Shown piece after piece: positions 1-7,706 of a stretch of DNA of 35,642 bases. Under the pieces are notes generated by a model. The model was not told the origin of the DNA and made no database searches. It worked only from the letters and a program-made list of their open reading frames with translations. The stretch is from NCBI GenBank assembly GCA_016288215.1, contig JAEEYQ010000016.1:1-35642 (forward strand), in the 5' to 3' direction. The stretch is from Lentisphaeria bacterium. GTDB lineage: Bacteria > Verrucomicrobiota > Lentisphaeria > Oligosphaerales > Oligosphaeraceae. The position numbers were made by a program, and so were the translations under genes. Every line of letters starts with the position of its first letter. The first letter of the stretch is position 1.

Positions 1-93
1 ATTTGTCTGTCTCGTTGTCAATCATATAGATATGAACTTGCTTTTTGTCAAAATTGCTTTATCTTTACATTAATATAGATAAAAGGAAAGAGT
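1..93. other. AT-rich leader with no recognisable gene
   Basis: No open frame, RNA gene or clear repeat is visible in these first bases. They are AT-rich and lie directly before the tRNA-like segment. They may belong to an upstream unit outside the window. Confidence 0.4.
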
Positions 94-169
94 GAGCGTT
101 TTGCGGATTTTGCCCTGAATCTTTTGGTTTACACCCAAAAGGTCGACGGTTCGAGTCCGCCAACGTCCA
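94..169 (+). tRNA. Degenerate tRNA-Val(UAC), with only the 3' half canonical
   Basis: The 3' half is clearly tRNA-like. The anticodon stem is 123-127/135-139 with 7-base loop TTTACAC, which gives anticodon TAC (Val). A T-arm follows at 145-161 with loop TTCGAGT, then AACGTCC and the discriminator A, so the sequence ends in an encoded CCA at 167-169. The 5' half is poor. Bases 94-100 pair with the 3' acceptor strand only imperfectly (one A-C mismatch and one G-U), and no proper D-arm can be folded from 101-122. The T-stem also has an A-C mismatch (146/160). This could be a pseudo-tRNA, or the 3' tRNA fragment left at one end of an integrated element. A functional tRNA is less likely. Confidence 0.4.
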
Positions 170-253
170 TCCGTTCAATCTGTCAACGGGGCCTGGCCTT
201 CCCGGTCGGACTCCGTTTTTTCATAGTCGGCAGCCGCTGCCGTCACCATCAAC

Positions 254-2002
254 ATGCATCATCACCATCATTCCAATCCGTCCTTTGGGGTCATCAAATT
301 CAGAAGCCTTCTCGTGGTGGCCTCTTTGGCCATGCTCATTGAATATCTGATGGGCCTGTCGGACAGCGTCATCGCGGGCAACATATTGGGGGAGACCGCG
401 TTGTCCGGCCTGAATCTGATGCAGACCCCCATGAACATCGTTTCTTTCTTCGCCTGCCTTTTCGGCACAGGGACGTCCATTTGCTTCTCCATTGAGACGG
501 GGCGCTTTGACCGACGACGGGCTACCGAGATGTTCTCCCAAGGCTTTTGGAGCGCGTTGATGGTGGGAAGTGCCCTTGCGGCGGCGCTTGTGGTCTTCCG
601 TGATCCGTTCCTGCGCATTTTCAAGGCGGACTCCTCCGTTTTGAGCTATACCATTCCCTATTGGAATTGGTTTGTCCCCTGCGCTGTTTTGGAGACGGTC
701 TGCGTGCTGATGGCGAACACCATCTATGCGGACGGCGACGAACGGCTGTGCTTCTGGGGCTATATCCTACAGCTAGGCAGCAACTTCGGCGTGTCGGCGC
801 TGCTTTGCAGATGGCTGGGCATCGCCGGCTGCGCCATGGGGTCGGTGGTCGGCAATCTGGCGGTGATCGGGCTGCTTTCCGTCCATTTTCTGCGGAAGGC
901 GAACACGCTGCGGCTGGTGTGGCATTTTCGCATGGGGGACTTCATGCGCATCTGCAAGTCCTCTTTTGGCGACGCCAGCATCCGCCTGTGCTGGGCGGGG
1001 CTGTTCACCTTGCTGAACGCCTATGTCATTGCCCGCTTTGGCAGCGAAATGCAGCCTGTGCTGGCCGTGGTGCTGACGGTCATCGGCTTTTCAGAGGCAT
1101 TCAACGGCGTGGCCAACGCGGCCCAGCCCATCGTGGGTGTGTATGTGGGCGAACGGAACGTGACGGGAGTCCGCCGCGTGATGCGGGCGGCCGAGCTGGT
1201 GACCTTGTGCGAGGGACTGTTCGTCATGACCACGCTTCTGATCTGGCCGCAGCTAGTGGTGAAGCTGATGGGCATCAACGAGCCGCAGATCGTGGCGGCG
1301 GCGTGCACGGCGGTGCGGTTCGTGTCCGTGGGAATCGTCTTCACGGCGCTGATTTGCCTGTTCAACTCCTATTACCTTTTCATTGAGCGGGAAAGCCTGT
1401 CCACCATGTTGACCATTTTGTCCAACTTCGCGGTGCCGTTGGCGCTGTATCCCATTATGGGAAAGATATTTGGACCAAACGGCGTATGGGCGGCCCTGTC
1501 CCTGTCCTCCATGCTGACCGTGGTCGTCTTCGGCGGCTACCTGCTGATCCGCTATGGCCGTTCCATGTTCCCATTGCTGCTTGTCCGCGGACGGGAGGCC
1601 AACCTCTTCATTTTCAACCTGATTCTGACGGAAAAGGAGATCGCGGAGACCTCCGCCGCCGTCGGCGACATTTTGCGGAAGGCGGGAGCGCCGGACTCCA
1701 CGGTGCTGCGGGCGGCCCTCATGGTCGAGGAGGTCTTCATGGTGGTGAAGGACCGCAATGAAGGGAAGACCATCCACGGAGAGGCGACGCTGGATCTGAA
1801 TGATGCGGAAATCATTCTGATTCTGCGGGATGACGGCGAGGTGTTCGACATCACTGACTCGGACGCGAAAATCACCTCGCTGCGGACCTATCTGGTGGCG
1901 TCGGTCATGGAGGCGCAGCCCTCCAAGCTGAACCTGACCACCACGGGCTACAACCGAAATGTGTTCCGGCTGTCCGGCGGCGGTGCGGCGAAGAAGCCGT
2001 GA
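254..2002 (+). CDS. MATE-type multidrug/cation antiporter fused to a C-terminal HATPase-like domain
   Basis: The protein has 582 residues. The first ~440 carry about a dozen hydrophobic segments in the two-bundle arrangement of MATE exporters, which expel cationic drugs or metabolites across the inner membrane using Na+ or H+ gradients. Residues ~456-575 are soluble and resemble RsbW/SpoIIAB-type GHKL ATP-binding domains: a VEEV helix at 491-494 and an acidic DDGEVFD loop at 526-532 like the G1 box. The Asn normally found in the N-box is not seen, so ATP binding is doubtful. The ATG start gives a native run of five His, and no clear ribosome-binding site precedes it. A PIG-L gene follows 46 bases downstream on the same strand. 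MATE identity is fairly sure; the role of the C-terminal domain is inferred. Confidence 0.8.
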   Translation: MHHHHHSNPSFGVIKFRSLLVVASLAMLIEYLMGLSDSVIAGNILGETALSGLNLMQTPMNIVSFFACLFGTGTSICFSIETGRFDRRRATEMFSQGFWSALMVGSALAAALVVFRDPFLRIFKADSSVLSYTIPYWNWFVPCAVLETVCVLMANTIYADGDERLCFWGYILQLGSNFGVSALLCRWLGIAGCAMGSVVGNLAVIGLLSVHFLRKANTLRLVWHFRMGDFMRICKSSFGDASIRLCWAGLFTLLNAYVIARFGSEMQPVLAVVLTVIGFSEAFNGVANAAQPIVGVYVGERNVTGVRRVMRAAELVTLCEGLFVMTTLLIWPQLVVKLMGINEPQIVAAACTAVRFVSVGIVFTALICLFNSYYLFIERESLSTMLTILSNFAVPLALYPIMGKIFGPNGVWAALSLSSMLTVVVFGGYLLIRYGRSMFPLLLVRGREANLFIFNLILTEKEIAETSAAVGDILRKAGAPDSTVLRAALMVEEVFMVVKDRNEGKTIHGEATLDLNDAEIILILRDDGEVFDITDSDAKITSLRTYLVASVMEAQPSKLNLTTTGYNRNVFRLSGGGAAKKP

Positions 2003-2048
2003 CGGAGGCGGATCTCCTTTGAGGGAAGAGGGTTAAGGAAAGACACGT

Positions 2049-2870
2049 ATGACGACAAAGCGGCGATATCTGATGATTGGAGCTCATCCGGACGATCCGG
2101 ACATCCGGTTTGGCGGCACGGCGATTCTGCTGGCCCGAGCGGGACATGTGGTCAAGTTCGTGTCGCTGGCCAATGGAGACTGCGGACATTATGCCATGTC
2201 AGGGAAGGCGTTGGCCCGACGTCGGGCTGCGGAGGCGCAGGCGGCCAAAGCGATCGCGGGAATCCATGAATATCAGATTCTGATGGAGAACCATGACTGC
2301 GAGCTGGAGGCGTCGCTGGAGAATCGACGGAAGGTCATTCAAATCATTCGGGAGTTCAAGCCGGATGTGGTTCTTGGCCACCGACTTTGCGATTATCATG
2401 CGGACCATCGGGCGGCGGCCCAGCTGGTGCAGGATGCGGCCTATCTGACTCAAGTGCCCAAGTTTTGTCCCGAGTCGCCGATTCCAGAGCAAAACCCCGT
2501 CTTCGCCTACGTTTGGGACGTCTTCACGGACCCGCGCCCCTTCCGCACGGATGCGGCGGTGCCCATCGACGAGGTCATGGATCTGAAATGCCGCATGCTG
2601 GACTGCCAGGTCTCCCAATTCTACGAATGGCTGCCGTGGGAAAGGGGAATCACGGTGAATCCGAAGCAAATGACATGGGAGGAGAAGCGCCGGTATCTGA
2701 CGGAACATTGGGGCAGCCGCTACATGACGGCGGCGAATGACGCCCGACAGCTTTTGATTGAAACCTACGGCGAGGCAGGAAAACACGTCCAATTCGCTGA
2801 ATGCTTTGAGTTATCGCCCTATGGACGAAACATCTCCCGTGGGGAGTTTCAGGCGCTGATGCGTCCATGA
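2049..2870 (+). CDS. PIG-L family Zn-dependent deacetylase
   Basis: The 273-residue protein belongs to the LmbE/PIG-L family, cytoplasmic zinc hydrolases that remove acetyl groups from N-acetylglucosamine-type substrates (as in BshB, MshB and PIG-L). The signature HPDDPD lies at residues 13-18, followed by FGG. A second metal/catalytic site H117-x-D119-H120 is also present. Length is normal for the family and no signal peptide is seen. An AAGGA-like ribosome-binding site lies before the ATG. It sits between the MATE gene and an oxidoreductase on the same strand, which suggests one transcription unit. The real substrate cannot be read from sequence; an amino-sugar derivative is the family expectation. 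Confidence 0.85.
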   Translation: MTTKRRYLMIGAHPDDPDIRFGGTAILLARAGHVVKFVSLANGDCGHYAMSGKALARRRAAEAQAAKAIAGIHEYQILMENHDCELEASLENRRKVIQIIREFKPDVVLGHRLCDYHADHRAAAQLVQDAAYLTQVPKFCPESPIPEQNPVFAYVWDVFTDPRPFRTDAAVPIDEVMDLKCRMLDCQVSQFYEWLPWERGITVNPKQMTWEEKRRYLTEHWGSRYMTAANDARQLLIETYGEAGKHVQFAECFELSPYGRNISRGEFQALMRP

Positions 2871-2921
2871 GCTTCTGGGAGAAGGGGTTCCACAAAATAC
2901 ACAATACGGAAGGATGACACA

Positions 2922-4058
2922 ATGACGGTGAAGAAGGCAGGAAAAAAGGCGATTCGAGTTGGCATCTGGGGGCTTGGCCGCGCGGGCTGGGGCATGCACT
3001 GCCCCGAGCTGGATCGGTTCAAGGACGAGTTCGAAGTGGTGGCCGGCTGTGACATCGATCAGAGCCGCGTGGACGAGCTGCTGGCCCGCTATCCCAAGGC
3101 CAAAGGTTACACGGATGGTTGTAAGTTCCTGGCTGATAAGAATATAGAACTTGTCTCGGTGGCCGTCCGCTCTCCGCAGCATGCGGACTACGCCATCCGT
3201 GCCCTGGAAGCTGGCAAAATGGTCTTTTTGGAGAAGCCCATCGCCATCTCTCCCAAGGGGTTGAAGGCTTTGGAGGCCGCCGTGGCGAAGTACCCCGGCA
3301 AGCTCTTCTTCCGCCAGAACCGCCGCTTCGAGACCTGCTTCAACCATGTTCAGGAGCTCATTCACAGCGGCATTTTGGGCGATGTCTATGAAATCAAGCT
3401 CTGCCGCCACGGCTTCGAGTTCCGCGACGACTGGCAGACCCTCATGGAATGCGGCGGCGGCCAGCTCAACAACTGGGGGCCCCATCTGATTGACCATGGC
3501 CTGCGGCTGCTGGACTCCCCGCTGAAGTCCGTCTGGGGCGATTTGAAGACCGTGGCCGCCTTGGGCGACGCTGAAGACCATCTGAAGATCATCCTCAAAG
3601 GCGAGAACGGACGGCTAGTGGACATCGAGATTTCAGGCGGCGTCGCGTTGCCGTCTCCCGTGTACGCCGTCTACGGAAACCGCGGCTCTTTGGTCAGCGA
3701 AGACGAACAGGACATCCGTCTTAAGTATCTGGATCCGAACCAGAAGGCGCCGACGCACAAGGCCAACCCCGCCACGCCGCCCCGCGGTGGCTTCGGAGGG
3801 ACCGTCCATCCGAAGTGGATTCGGAAGACCATCATGGCCGAACCGTCCAACGGCTGGTCTATGGTTGACATCTATCATGCTCTGTATCAAACGATTAGAG
3901 AAGGAAAAGCCTTCCCCGTCAAGCCGGAGGAGGCATTGGATGTCCTGCGGGTGATTTTGGAGGTCAAGAAGCAGAATCCCGCCTATCCGGTCACCGCGGA
4001 TGAATTTGAGAAGGCGACGCTAGCTAGCACTAGAAGCTCTAGAAGCACTAGAAGATAA
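2922..4058 (+). CDS. Gfo/Idh/MocA family NAD(P)-dependent oxidoreductase with a repeat-derived tail
   Basis: The 378-residue protein has an N-terminal Rossmann fold with the dinucleotide motif GLGRAG (about residues 17-22), then the family motif EKP at 104-106, whose Lys is catalytic. H188 and D191 lie in the GPHLIDHG segment of the C-terminal domain. Members oxidise or epimerise sugars, inositols or sugar derivatives. In the usual D-x-G-x-H segment the Asp appears to be Asn here (LNNWGPH). The last ~12 residues (LASTRSSRSTRR) are encoded by the intergenic CTAGAAGCW repeat, and the TAA stop lies at the junction of the 9-mer and 7-mer arrays, so the tail was probably gained from the repeat. 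It is likely co-transcribed with the PIG-L gene 51 bases upstream. Confidence 0.85.
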   Translation: MTVKKAGKKAIRVGIWGLGRAGWGMHCPELDRFKDEFEVVAGCDIDQSRVDELLARYPKAKGYTDGCKFLADKNIELVSVAVRSPQHADYAIRALEAGKMVFLEKPIAISPKGLKALEAAVAKYPGKLFFRQNRRFETCFNHVQELIHSGILGDVYEIKLCRHGFEFRDDWQTLMECGGGQLNNWGPHLIDHGLRLLDSPLKSVWGDLKTVAALGDAEDHLKIILKGENGRLVDIEISGGVALPSPVYAVYGNRGSLVSEDEQDIRLKYLDPNQKAPTHKANPATPPRGGFGGTVHPKWIRKTIMAEPSNGWSMVDIYHALYQTIREGKAFPVKPEEALDVLRVILEVKKQNPAYPVTADEFEKATLASTRSSRSTRR

Positions 4059-4112
4059 ACTCCTAACTGCTAACTGCTAATTCCAAATTCCAAATTTCTA
4101 ATTCCTAATTCC
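4021..4112 (+). repeat. Composite 9-mer/7-mer repeat, copy A
   Basis: CTAGAAGCW-type 9-base units (to ~4056) overlap the end of the oxidoreductase gene. They are followed by degenerate TAATTCC/CTAACTG 7-base units. The order on the + strand is 9-mers, then 7-mers. No hairpin terminator is visible between this gene and the convergent gene at 4115. Confidence 0.8.
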
Positions 4113-4114
4113 CC

Positions 4115-5362
4115 TCAGTGGAGTCCCAAATCGAAAAGGAGGCGAGGGAAGCGCTTGCCCGCGAAGTAGGCTTCGGTGTGGCGGGCGCCGGGAAGGCGGA
4201 GGGAAGGGGAGCGACCATGGATGTGGGCTATGGACATGACGGCGTACAGAACGTCTTCCTGTTCAATGACTTCCCGATTGTTGGAGGCGGCATGGATTCG
4301 GGCGGAGGCCAACGCCAGCGGATACGTCAGCAGAAGGGCCTTCAGGCCAACATAGAAGGGCTGATTGTAGTAGGCGGCGCCAAAGAACTGGAAGGTCTCC
4401 AGATGGACGTCCAAAAAGCGGCGATAGACCTCCCACGTCTCTGGGGGCGGCGGGGGGCCGGGTTTGCGGTCGAAGAGAGGCGCCTTCCGCAGAGGGAAGT
4501 CGGGATGCTCTTTGCCCAACGCGTGAAGATTTCCGTAGCCGCCCACCACTTTGGCGACGGCGCACAGGCCGCCGAGACGTTGTTCAAGTCCCGGATTGAC
4601 AATCTCTTCGTCGCGGCGGCAATACAAAGTCAGCCATTGGCGGAAATAGACACGGGACAGTCCATGGACGCCTAGCCGGGGGAGGTCCTGCAGCTCCTCC
4701 TCCAGATGGGACAGCATGGAGGGAAGCACCTCCCGCATGGTTGGGCCGTCATTGAGGAAGGCGGCTCCCAGCTGTTCACAGCGAAGCGTCAGAAGCCAGA
4801 GGAACCCGATTTGCTGAGAAATTGCTAAGTCATTGCGCTTCAATATATTACGCAAATTCTGGCAGATGCTTTCAATGGCTGGGCGGGACAGCCCCTGCCG
4901 CAAGGACTCCGTGAAGCCTGCGCCGAAATGAAGTTGGCTGACCAGATGTTCGATATCCTTGCGCTGCAAGTGGATAGGTGTTCCGTGGCCTTGGGCGACC
5001 GCCGGGCAGTCCATATGGGCCAAGACGGAAACCTCCCCCGGAAAGGTGGACACCACATTGAAGGGATAGCCCTTGCAGGTCAAGGCCTTGACGCGAAAGC
5101 CGAAACGGCGGTGCATGCGGCAGCCGCCGTGTTCGTCCAAAAAGACGCAGGAACCATCTTCCCGACGTCTGAAATAGGTCTCCCCGTGGATGTTGTGGTG
5201 AAAATCCGTCGGCACATCCGGCTCGTTTCCCCAATCCAATGACTGAAGCCCCGCCAGCTCCTCCGGCCGAATCAGCACATGAAAGCGACGACAGCAACGT
5301 CCGCACAGCTGACAGGAGTAGCGTTGCGTTTGGGAGATTTGGATTTTCCTGTTAATCTGCAA
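4115..5362 (-). CDS. YkgJ/FliB-like Cys-cluster protein
   Basis: The 415-residue protein begins with a CxxCxxCC cluster (C17, C20, C23, C24), followed by further cysteines in a segment of form SCVF...GGCRMH...TCKGYPF. This is the PF03692 arrangement (YkgJ/FliB), thought to bind a metal or Fe-S cluster. Its length, with a ~280-residue extension after the cluster, resembles the flagellin lysine N-methylase FliB rather than the short YkgJ proteins. No flagellar gene is nearby, so the methylase role is unproven. The only plausible start is TTG at 5362, directly after an in-frame TAA. It falls inside the AATTAGG repeat and has no ribosome-binding site. It follows serS on the same strand, 102 bases away. 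Confidence 0.7.
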   Translation of the reverse strand: MQINRKIQISQTQRYSCQLCGRCCRRFHVLIRPEELAGLQSLDWGNEPDVPTDFHHNIHGETYFRRREDGSCVFLDEHGGCRMHRRFGFRVKALTCKGYPFNVVSTFPGEVSVLAHMDCPAVAQGHGTPIHLQRKDIEHLVSQLHFGAGFTESLRQGLSRPAIESICQNLRNILKRNDLAISQQIGFLWLLTLRCEQLGAAFLNDGPTMREVLPSMLSHLEEELQDLPRLGVHGLSRVYFRQWLTLYCRRDEEIVNPGLEQRLGGLCAVAKVVGGYGNLHALGKEHPDFPLRKAPLFDRKPGPPPPPETWEVYRRFLDVHLETFQFFGAAYYNQPFYVGLKALLLTYPLALASARIHAASNNREVIEQEDVLYAVMSIAHIHGRSPSLRLPGARHTEAYFAGKRFPRLLFDLGLH

Positions 5363-5452
5363 TTAGGAATTAGCAATTAGGAATTAGAAATTTGAAATTT
5401 CCTAGAGCCTCTAGAGCTTCTAGAACATCTAGAACTAGCTAGCCTCTAGAGG
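5361..5452 (-). repeat. Composite 9-mer/7-mer repeat, copy B
   Basis: Read on the minus strand, degenerate CTAGA-containing 9-mers come first (just after the serS stop), followed by TAATTCC 7-mers that run up to the TTG start of the Cys-cluster gene. The order is the same as in copy A. Confidence 0.8.
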
Positions 5453-5464
5453 CCCTTGTTTTCG

Positions 5465-6718
5465 TTATTTCTTGATGGGGGCCTGAATCTTGTCGAAGCC
5501 TGTGAAGGGGCGCAGGACTTCGGGGATGACGACGGAGCCGTCCTCCTGCTGATAGTTCTCCAAAATGGCGCAGACCACGCGGTCGGTGAGGCCGGTGGCG
5601 GAAATGGTGTGCACATAGCCCCGGTCGCCTTTGTCGCTCTTGTAGCGGATGTTTAGGCGGCGGGACTGGAAATCCGTAAGATTCGTATTGGAAGTCACTT
5701 CGCGATAGGCACCGAAGCCCGGATACCACGCTTCGATGTCGTACTTCTTGGCTCCCGGGGCACCCAAGTCGCCGACGCAGACGTTGACGACGCGGTACGG
5801 AAGTCCCAGAGACTGAAGGAGATACTCTTCGTTCTCCAGACAGAACTCATGGCATTTTGGGGAGTCTTCCGGCAGGCAGAAGATGATTTGCTCCACCTTG
5901 TGGAACTGATGGACGCGGAAGATGCCGCGGGACTCCTTGCCGTAGCTGCCCGCCTCCGTGCGGAAGCAGGGTGTGTAGGCGGTGTAGCGGCGGGGCAGGC
6001 TTTCGGCGGCCAACACCTCGTCGGTGTGATAGGCGACCAAGGTCTGCTCAGAGGTGCCGATTAGCGCAAGGTCTTCTCCTGCAAGATTATAGGTCTGATC
6101 CTTAAAGAAAGGCAGATAGCCGGTGCCGAACAGAGTCCGCTCTTTGGCGGCGCAGGGGGACATGAACAGGGTGAAGCCCCGCTTCACCAATTCCTTTTGG
6201 GCCCAGAAGTACATGGCCTGAGTCAGCAGGGCGCCGGCCCCCACCCAATAGTAGAAGCCGGACTGGGCGACTTTGGCGCCCCGTTCGGTGTCAATGATGC
6301 CCAAAATTTCGCCAATAGCCTGATGGTCACGGGCTTGGAAGGGGAATTGGGGCTTTTCTCCGACGAAGCGGATAGCCACGTTGTCGGCGTCCGTTTCTCC
6401 CATGGGCACATCGGCGGCGAGGAAGTTGGGCAGCCAGGTGATCTTTTCGTCGACGAGGGCCTTGACTTCCGTCTGGCGGGCTTCCTTTTCGCCCAACGTC
6501 ACCTTCAGCTGTTTGACGGTTTCGCGGGCCTCGGGGTTCTTCTGACACTCTTTGCTGAGGCGGTTGCGCTCCGCCCGCAGGTTTTCGATGTCACGGGTCA
6601 GATCAAGGTATTCTTTGTCAAGGGCGACGAGGGCATCGATGTCCACATCGCAGCCGCGGAGCTTGGCGTTGTTTTTGACCAGTTCGGGGTTTTCGCGGAG
6701 GATCTTGAGATCAATCAT
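5465..6718 (-). CDS. serS: Serine--tRNA ligase
   Basis: The 417-residue class II aminoacyl-tRNA synthetase charges tRNA-Ser (and tRNA-Sec) with serine in the cytoplasm. The N-terminal ~110 residues form the long coiled-coil tRNA-binding arm, starting MIDLKILRENPELV. The catalytic core has motif 2 in FRTEAGSYGKESRG and motif 3 near the C-terminus (AILENYQQEDGS followed by PEVLRPF). The open frame extends 35 codons further upstream, but the family start is the ATG at 6718, preceded by an AAGAGG ribosome-binding site. It follows the tandem FabZ gene by 19 bases and belongs to a translation-related block with efpL and pheT. Confidence 0.96.
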   Translation of the reverse strand: MIDLKILRENPELVKNNAKLRGCDVDIDALVALDKEYLDLTRDIENLRAERNRLSKECQKNPEARETVKQLKVTLGEKEARQTEVKALVDEKITWLPNFLAADVPMGETDADNVAIRFVGEKPQFPFQARDHQAIGEILGIIDTERGAKVAQSGFYYWVGAGALLTQAMYFWAQKELVKRGFTLFMSPCAAKERTLFGTGYLPFFKDQTYNLAGEDLALIGTSEQTLVAYHTDEVLAAESLPRRYTAYTPCFRTEAGSYGKESRGIFRVHQFHKVEQIIFCLPEDSPKCHEFCLENEEYLLQSLGLPYRVVNVCVGDLGAPGAKKYDIEAWYPGFGAYREVTSNTNLTDFQSRRLNIRYKSDKGDRGYVHTISATGLTDRVVCAILENYQQEDGSVVIPEVLRPFTGFDKIQAPIKK

Positions 6719-6737
6719 AGTGTTGAGCCTCTTGAAG

Positions 6738-7691
6738 TTATGGAGTTGGATTAGCCGACACCTCGGCTTGGGACAGAATGGCGAATTTGATAGTGGCGTT
6801 GGTGATGAGGGTGGAGCCCACAAAGACCTGCACGGTGGCGATGCCGAATCTTCCCTTCACGTCGCTGTCCACTTGCATGACCAGCTGTTCGCCGGGGAAG
6901 GCGGGGCGGAGGAACTCAGCCTTGTCGATGGAGAGGAAGATGCCCAGCTTGCCGTGGTTCTCCGGCTGGGCGAGAATGGCGGCGCAGCCCAGCTGTGCGG
7001 AGGCCTCAACCTGCAGATAGCCAGGGAAGAGGCCCTGCGCGGTGGCCTGCACCAGCGGATCGGCCATGGTGACGTTCTTCAGGCCGATGGTGCGCTTGTT
7101 GCCCTCCAGGAGCCAGAAGCCGTCCAACAGCATGAAGGGGAAGCGGTGGGGGATGAATTGGCGGATGGCCACGCAGTCCAGCGGGGGGCCGGACACTTGG
7201 TCGAAGAGGGGGCAGCCATCGCCCGTGGGCGTGGGCTGGAACCAGTCTAACCCCTTCCACGCCAAGGTGATGACGGCGGAGGAGGCGACGGCGTCGCCGT
7301 CCACGTTGATTTTGACGGTGAAGCTCCGTGAGCCGTCCGCATTGGCGTCGTTTGCGGTGCAGGCGATGTGCATGACCATGCCCGGCCGGACCGGCGTGCG
7401 GAACTTAACGCGTTGCAATGACGTGACATAGGGCTTTTCTGCTCTGTTGCCGTCGCCGCCGTCCATAGCCATGAAAAGGGCGCGGGCGGTCTGCGACATG
7501 GCCGCAACCTGCAGAACGCCAGGCATGACGGGAATGTCAGGGAAGTGTCCGTTGAACACCATTTCGTTGGCGGTGACGGCCCGCAGGGCACTGGCGGAGC
7601 CCGCCGCGGCGTCAACCGTCAGCTGATCCAACATCAGCAGGGGAGGGGAGACCGCCAAAAGCTCCCGCAAGGCATCGGTGGAATAACGCAT
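6738..7691 (-). CDS. Tandem FabZ-like (3R)-hydroxyacyl-ACP dehydratase with split active-site residues
   Basis: The 317-residue protein consists of two hot-dog domains in tandem (about 1-150 and 165-310). Ordinary FabZ is one domain of ~150 residues that works as a dimer; the active site pairs a His from one subunit with a Glu from the other. Domain 1 keeps the catalytic His (NGHFPDIPVMPGVL, H49) but has Ala63 where Glu belongs. Domain 2 keeps the Glu (LQVEASAQ, E229) and the PHRFPF signature, but its loop is two residues shorter and has no His. The fusion may therefore form one composite dehydratase site per chain. The expected reaction is dehydration of 3-hydroxyacyl-ACP in type II fatty-acid synthesis. 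It lies 15 bases after efpL and 19 bases before serS, so it is almost surely in their operon. Confidence 0.85.
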   Translation of the reverse strand: MRYSTDALRELLAVSPPLLMLDQLTVDAAAGSASALRAVTANEMVFNGHFPDIPVMPGVLQVAAMSQTARALFMAMDGGDGNRAEKPYVTSLQRVKFRTPVRPGMVMHIACTANDANADGSRSFTVKINVDGDAVASSAVITLAWKGLDWFQPTPTGDGCPLFDQVSGPPLDCVAIRQFIPHRFPFMLLDGFWLLEGNKRTIGLKNVTMADPLVQATAQGLFPGYLQVEASAQLGCAAILAQPENHGKLGIFLSIDKAEFLRPAFPGEQLVMQVDSDVKGRFGIATVQVFVGSTLITNATIKFAILSQAEVSANPTP

Positions 7692-7706
7692 GATGAGCTC
7701 CTGTTG

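Noticed and set aside
254..280. His-rich start resembling an engineered tag
   Set aside because: Only five His codons, no vector sequence around them, and the gene continues as a normal MATE protein.
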